The notes under the pieces are model-generated. The model did not search any database, was not told the origin of the DNA, and worked only from the letters and a program-made list of their open reading frames with translations. A DNA stretch of 8,011 bases from Candidatus Cloacimonadota bacterium. GTDB taxonomy: Bacteria > Cloacimonadota > Cloacimonadia > JGIOTU-2. The stretch is taken from assembly GCA_014382685.1 (NCBI GenBank), contig JACNJG010000023.1, positions 1 through 8,011 of the forward strand, in the 5' to 3' direction. Numbering within the stretch: the stretch's first letter is position 1; every line of letters begins with the position of its first letter. Positions 5,186 through 8,011 of the stretch are shown here, piece after piece. The position numbers and the translations under genes are program-made.

Positions 5186-6383
5186 CAATAAAAATCTGAC
5201 CTTTATTAAGTCCTACTTCATTATCGGAAGCATCATTATCATACTTTCATTTGTTATCTATTCGAATAATCTTCTTCGGCAGGTACGCAAAGAGCTCGAA
5301 GTATTTCCAAAAATCTATGCCCAATTTGCCGAAGTTTCCACAAAAGACAATATTGAAAGCGAATTGCTGGAAATCATTCTTACAGAGGTTATTCAAAAGA
5401 TAAATTTCCCAATCATCGTTACAGATGTTCAAAACAACCCGAAATACTGGAAGAATATCGAATCTAAGTTATCAGATCAGGAAATAAGCTCGGAGAAACT
5501 GAAAGAAATTGCCTTTAATATGGAGAAGAATGAGACTTTCATCATCCTCAAAGAACCGCAAACAGGCGAAGTGATCTCAAAGATCCTTTATAGTTCATCC
5601 CCTACAATAAAGAGATTGAAGTTCCTTCCATACTTTGAATTTTTCATAGTGATCCTCTTTATTGCAGTTGGAATTTCCGGTCTTTTCATTATGAAAAAGC
5701 AGGAAAAGGAATCTATTTGGGTAGCCCTCGCAAAAGAGACCGCTCACCAGTTCGGGACGCCGATCACATCTATGCTTGGATGGCTGGAAGTGCTGAAGTC
5801 AAAAGCTACAGAATGCAAAGATATTCAGCAGATGGAAGATATTATACAGAGTATGAAAATGGATATTCATCATCTCGAAAAGATCGCTTCACGATTTGGA
5901 AAAGTTGGTTCGGATATACAGATAACAGAAGCAAACATAGAAGTAACAATTCATGAAACCCTTGATTATTTCCGTGAACGTATTCCTCGATCAAGCAAAC
6001 AGGTAAATCTGAACTACATTCATCATGCTGAAGATAATGTCATCTGCTTTGATCCAGACCTCATCAAGTGGGCACTTGAAAATTTGATCAAGAATGCTAT
6101 CGATGCAATGAAGGATAAATCCGGAAATATTTTCATCATCACTTATGATAAGGGAGATAAATTTTATATTCAGGTCAAAGATGAAGGTTGTGGCATTCCT
6201 AAAAAAGCCCAGAGGCAAATCTTTGATACCGGCTATACTACAAAAAAACGCGGCTGGGGTTTGGGACTTGCCTTGACAAAGAGAATAATTGAAGAGTTCC
6301 ATCACGGCAAAATTTATATTTCAAAAAGCGAACCGGATGAGGGCACAACTATAGAAATAATGCTCTCAAAAAAGAATAAATGA
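5175..6383 (+). CDS. Two-transmembrane sensor histidine kinase, orphan in this window
   Basis: The 402-residue protein has the form of a membrane sensor kinase. Helix 1 (about 11-30) and helix 2 (about 153-173) enclose a periplasmic region of about 120 residues (31-150) with no domain I recognise. A dimerisation/phosphoacceptor domain follows, with the H-box AKETAHQFGTPITS (186-199) and phospho-accepting His191. A complete HATPase_c domain follows: N-box LIKNAIDAM (304-312, with Asn307), G1 DEGCGIP (336-342), an IFDTGYTTKK lid (349-358), and G2 GWGLGLAL (360-367). There is no HAMP or PAS signature that I can see between helix 2 and the H-box. The kinase is likely active. The H-box wording (TAHQ.GTP instead of SHELRTP) is typical of a subgroup I know from Bacteroidetes-like phyla. 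No response regulator accompanies it. It overlaps mazG by 11 bases and is followed seven bases later by nnr, so co-expression is probable. The signal is unknown. Confidence 0.92.
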   Translation: MKNSNKNLTFIKSYFIIGSIIIILSFVIYSNNLLRQVRKELEVFPKIYAQFAEVSTKDNIESELLEIILTEVIQKINFPIIVTDVQNNPKYWKNIESKLSDQEISSEKLKEIAFNMEKNETFIILKEPQTGEVISKILYSSSPTIKRLKFLPYFEFFIVILFIAVGISGLFIMKKQEKESIWVALAKETAHQFGTPITSMLGWLEVLKSKATECKDIQQMEDIIQSMKMDIHHLEKIASRFGKVGSDIQITEANIEVTIHETLDYFRERIPRSSKQVNLNYIHHAEDNVICFDPDLIKWALENLIKNAIDAMKDKSGNIFIITYDKGDKFYIQVKDEGCGIPKKAQRQIFDTGYTTKKRGWGLGLALTKRIIEEFHHGKIYISKSEPDEGTTIEIMLSKKNK

Positions 6384-6390
6384 GGTTAAA

Positions 6391-7953
6391 ATGTATATTT
6401 TAAGTCCTGAAGAAATGAGATATTTTGATAAAACTGCGCAAGAGCAATTCGGCGTAGAACCAATTCTTTTAATGGAAAATGCTGGCAAGAAAAGCGCTGA
6501 GATCATAGAAATGGAAGTGCTGGAAGATACGGACTCTGTGGCAGTTATCTGCGGTACAGGCAATAACGGCGGAGACGGCATGGTTATCGCACGATGGCTT
6601 CATAATCACGCATTTGACGTGTGCTGTTATGTCGTTGGTGACAGGGATAAATTTTCTACACTCGCAGACAAGAACCATTTAATTCTCCAGAAAATGCACT
6701 GTGAAATCCAATACATTTCATGCAAAAAGGATCTCGATAAGATAGTCGATCAATTCTATGATTTTGATGTGATCATCGATGCACTTTTCGGTGTAGGGCT
6801 CAAGGGAGAAGTAAAGGGCTACAGAAAAAATCTCATAGAAATCATTAACGAACTCGATGAGATCATAGTAGCGATCGACATACCCTCCGGTTTGGATGCT
6901 GAGAAAGGAACTGTTGCGAGTGTAGCAATTCATGCAGATGTAACTATCACAATGGCGAATATGAAATACGGACATTTATTATATCCCGGACGTGATCTCT
7001 GTGGAGAAATGTATATCGTTGATATCGGCATACCTGAACTTGCTTATGAGGAGAATCCTCCATGTGCAGAGATCTTGCCCGATGTGTTGCACTATTTCCC
7101 ACTTAGAAGGAATAACACTCACAAAGGTGATTATGGTAAGATCGCTATTCTTGCCGGCTCACCCGGTTTGACCGGCGCAGGAGTTATGGCGTCTGAAGCA
7201 GCACTGGAAATGGGTTCGGGTTTGATAACACTTCTGCATCCAAAGAGCTTGAATACTATTTTTGAGATCAGTCTCCTTGAAGTTATGACAAGAGGAGTGA
7301 CAGAAACAAAGCAGCATACATTTTCCTTAGATGCCCTCGATGAAGTACTTGATTTTGTGGAATCCTGTGATGCTGTAGCAATAGGACCGGGCATTTCCAG
7401 AAATGAAGAAACCGCTGAATTTGTACGTGAATTCCTTGCTCGGAACAATAAACCGACAATTATTGATGCTGATGCTATCAATGCATTTGAGAAAGATAAA
7501 TATGCCTTAAAACAGCTTGCAGGAAAACCCTATATATTCACACCTCATCTTATGGAATTTTCACGTCTGAGTGGTTATTCTATTGAGGAGATCAATAACG
7601 ATACACTCAAATATGTGAAAGAGTTCATGAATAATTACAAAGTAACTCTTCTTCTTAAAGGAAGTACCTCAATCATAGCTGATCCGGAAGGAAATATTAC
7701 GTTTAATATTACAGGCAATCCCGGTATGGCGACCGGCGGAAGCGGCGATGTGCTTAGCGGTATTATTGTATCTTTGCTCGGACAGGGCTTTTCTCCTTAT
7801 GATGCAGCTCGAGTCGGCGCCTATATTCATGGTGAAGTTGCTGATATACTGCTTGATGAGTATGAAGAAGCAGCGATCACTCCCTCAAAACTAATTGCGA
7901 ACCTGCATCGAATATTCATTGAACCAGAGTCAGAAAGCGTAACCAATCCCTAA
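6391..7953 (+). CDS. nnr: Bifunctional NAD(P)H-hydrate epimerase / ADP-dependent NAD(P)HX dehydratase
   Basis: This 520-residue fusion repairs hydrated NAD(P)H. The N-terminal YjeF_N/NnrE domain (about 1-220) interconverts the R and S hydrates. The C-terminal ribokinase-like YjeF_C/NnrD domain (about 230-510) dehydrates S-NAD(P)HX using ADP in bacteria. Domain 1 shows LLMENAG (26-32), GTGNNGGDGMVIAR (55-68), DALFGVGLKGEV (130-141) and DIPSGLDA (163-170). Domain 2 shows HKGDYGK (244-250), AGSPGLTGAG (255-264), GPGI (332-335), DADAIN (359-364), KGSTSII (423-429) and GNPGMATGGSGDVLSG (442-457), with Asp453 as the expected catalytic base. The usual TPHPGE motif reads TPHLME (384-389), keeping Pro385, His386 and Glu389. 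Fusion is the common bacterial arrangement and length is normal. GAGGT at 6382-6386, overlapping the kinase stop, sets the start. It is the last gene visible in the string. Confidence 0.95.
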   Translation: MYILSPEEMRYFDKTAQEQFGVEPILLMENAGKKSAEIIEMEVLEDTDSVAVICGTGNNGGDGMVIARWLHNHAFDVCCYVVGDRDKFSTLADKNHLILQKMHCEIQYISCKKDLDKIVDQFYDFDVIIDALFGVGLKGEVKGYRKNLIEIINELDEIIVAIDIPSGLDAEKGTVASVAIHADVTITMANMKYGHLLYPGRDLCGEMYIVDIGIPELAYEENPPCAEILPDVLHYFPLRRNNTHKGDYGKIAILAGSPGLTGAGVMASEAALEMGSGLITLLHPKSLNTIFEISLLEVMTRGVTETKQHTFSLDALDEVLDFVESCDAVAIGPGISRNEETAEFVREFLARNNKPTIIDADAINAFEKDKYALKQLAGKPYIFTPHLMEFSRLSGYSIEEINNDTLKYVKEFMNNYKVTLLLKGSTSIIADPEGNITFNITGNPGMATGGSGDVLSGIIVSLLGQGFSPYDAARVGAYIHGEVADILLDEYEEAAITPSKLIANLHRIFIEPESESVTNP

Positions 7954-7966
7954 AGCCCTGGTCGGA

Positions 7967-7999
7967 CTTGACTTAATAGCAGAATGCGGTTGAGTTAAG
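7967..7999 (+). repeat. Weak stem-loop after nnr
   Basis: CTTGACTTAA (7967-7976) can pair with TTGAGTTAAG (7990-7999) in RNA through ten pairs, two of them G-U, around a 13-base loop. No T-run follows before the window ends, so I do not call it a terminator. The 58 bases after nnr hold no other feature that I can support. Confidence 0.25.
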
Positions 8000-8011
8000 A
8001 ACGATTAAGAT

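Overview
The window is about 8 kb of AT-rich bacterial DNA carrying eight complete genes, all on the + strand. They lie in two tightly packed gene strings separated by one 554-bp stretch without a convincing gene. The genes suggest an uncultured diderm bacterium. There are a Sec-exported, beta-rich protein, a type IV prepilin peptidase, and a histidine kinase whose H-box (ETAHQFGTP) resembles kinases I know from the Bacteroidetes/FCB side of the tree. Cloacimonadota or a related candidate phylum would fit. That placement is inference from protein style and repeats, not a computed assignment.

Left string (78-2673): a small three-helix membrane protein overlaps, by an ATGA junction, a Gfo/Idh/MocA-family NAD(P)-dependent sugar oxidoreductase. 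Two bases after that comes a complete asparaginyl-tRNA synthetase (asnS). The oxidoreductase resembles those acting on nucleotide sugars for cell-envelope glycolipids, but its substrate cannot be read from the sequence.

Middle (2674-3227): this gap is built almost entirely of short palindromes and repeats. An ACGAAA-type repeat at its left end is matched by an inverted copy at its right end. Between them lie a perfect 11-bp stem-loop, an imperfect 11-bp stem-loop with a repeated arm, a 16-nt near-perfect palindrome and a pair of adjacent hairpins. No transposase is present. It looks like a landing site for dispersed non-coding repeats and is the least ordinary part of the window.

Right string (3228-7953): a secreted, probably outer-membrane-associated protein of unknown function is followed by prepilin peptidase (PilD/TFPP family), MazG nucleotide pyrophosphohydrolase, a two-transmembrane sensor histidine kinase, and a fused NAD(P)HX epimerase/dehydratase (Nnr). 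Overlaps or gaps of 11 bp or less suggest one transcript. MazG (removal of aberrant NTPs) and Nnr (repair of hydrated NAD(P)H) are both metabolite-repair enzymes. No response regulator for the kinase lies in the window.

I found no tRNA, rRNA, CRISPR array, phage gene or intact insertion sequence, and no clear new defence or mobile system. The coding content is mostly ordinary housekeeping. The repeat mosaic, the lineage-type secreted protein and the orphan kinase are the items worth following up.
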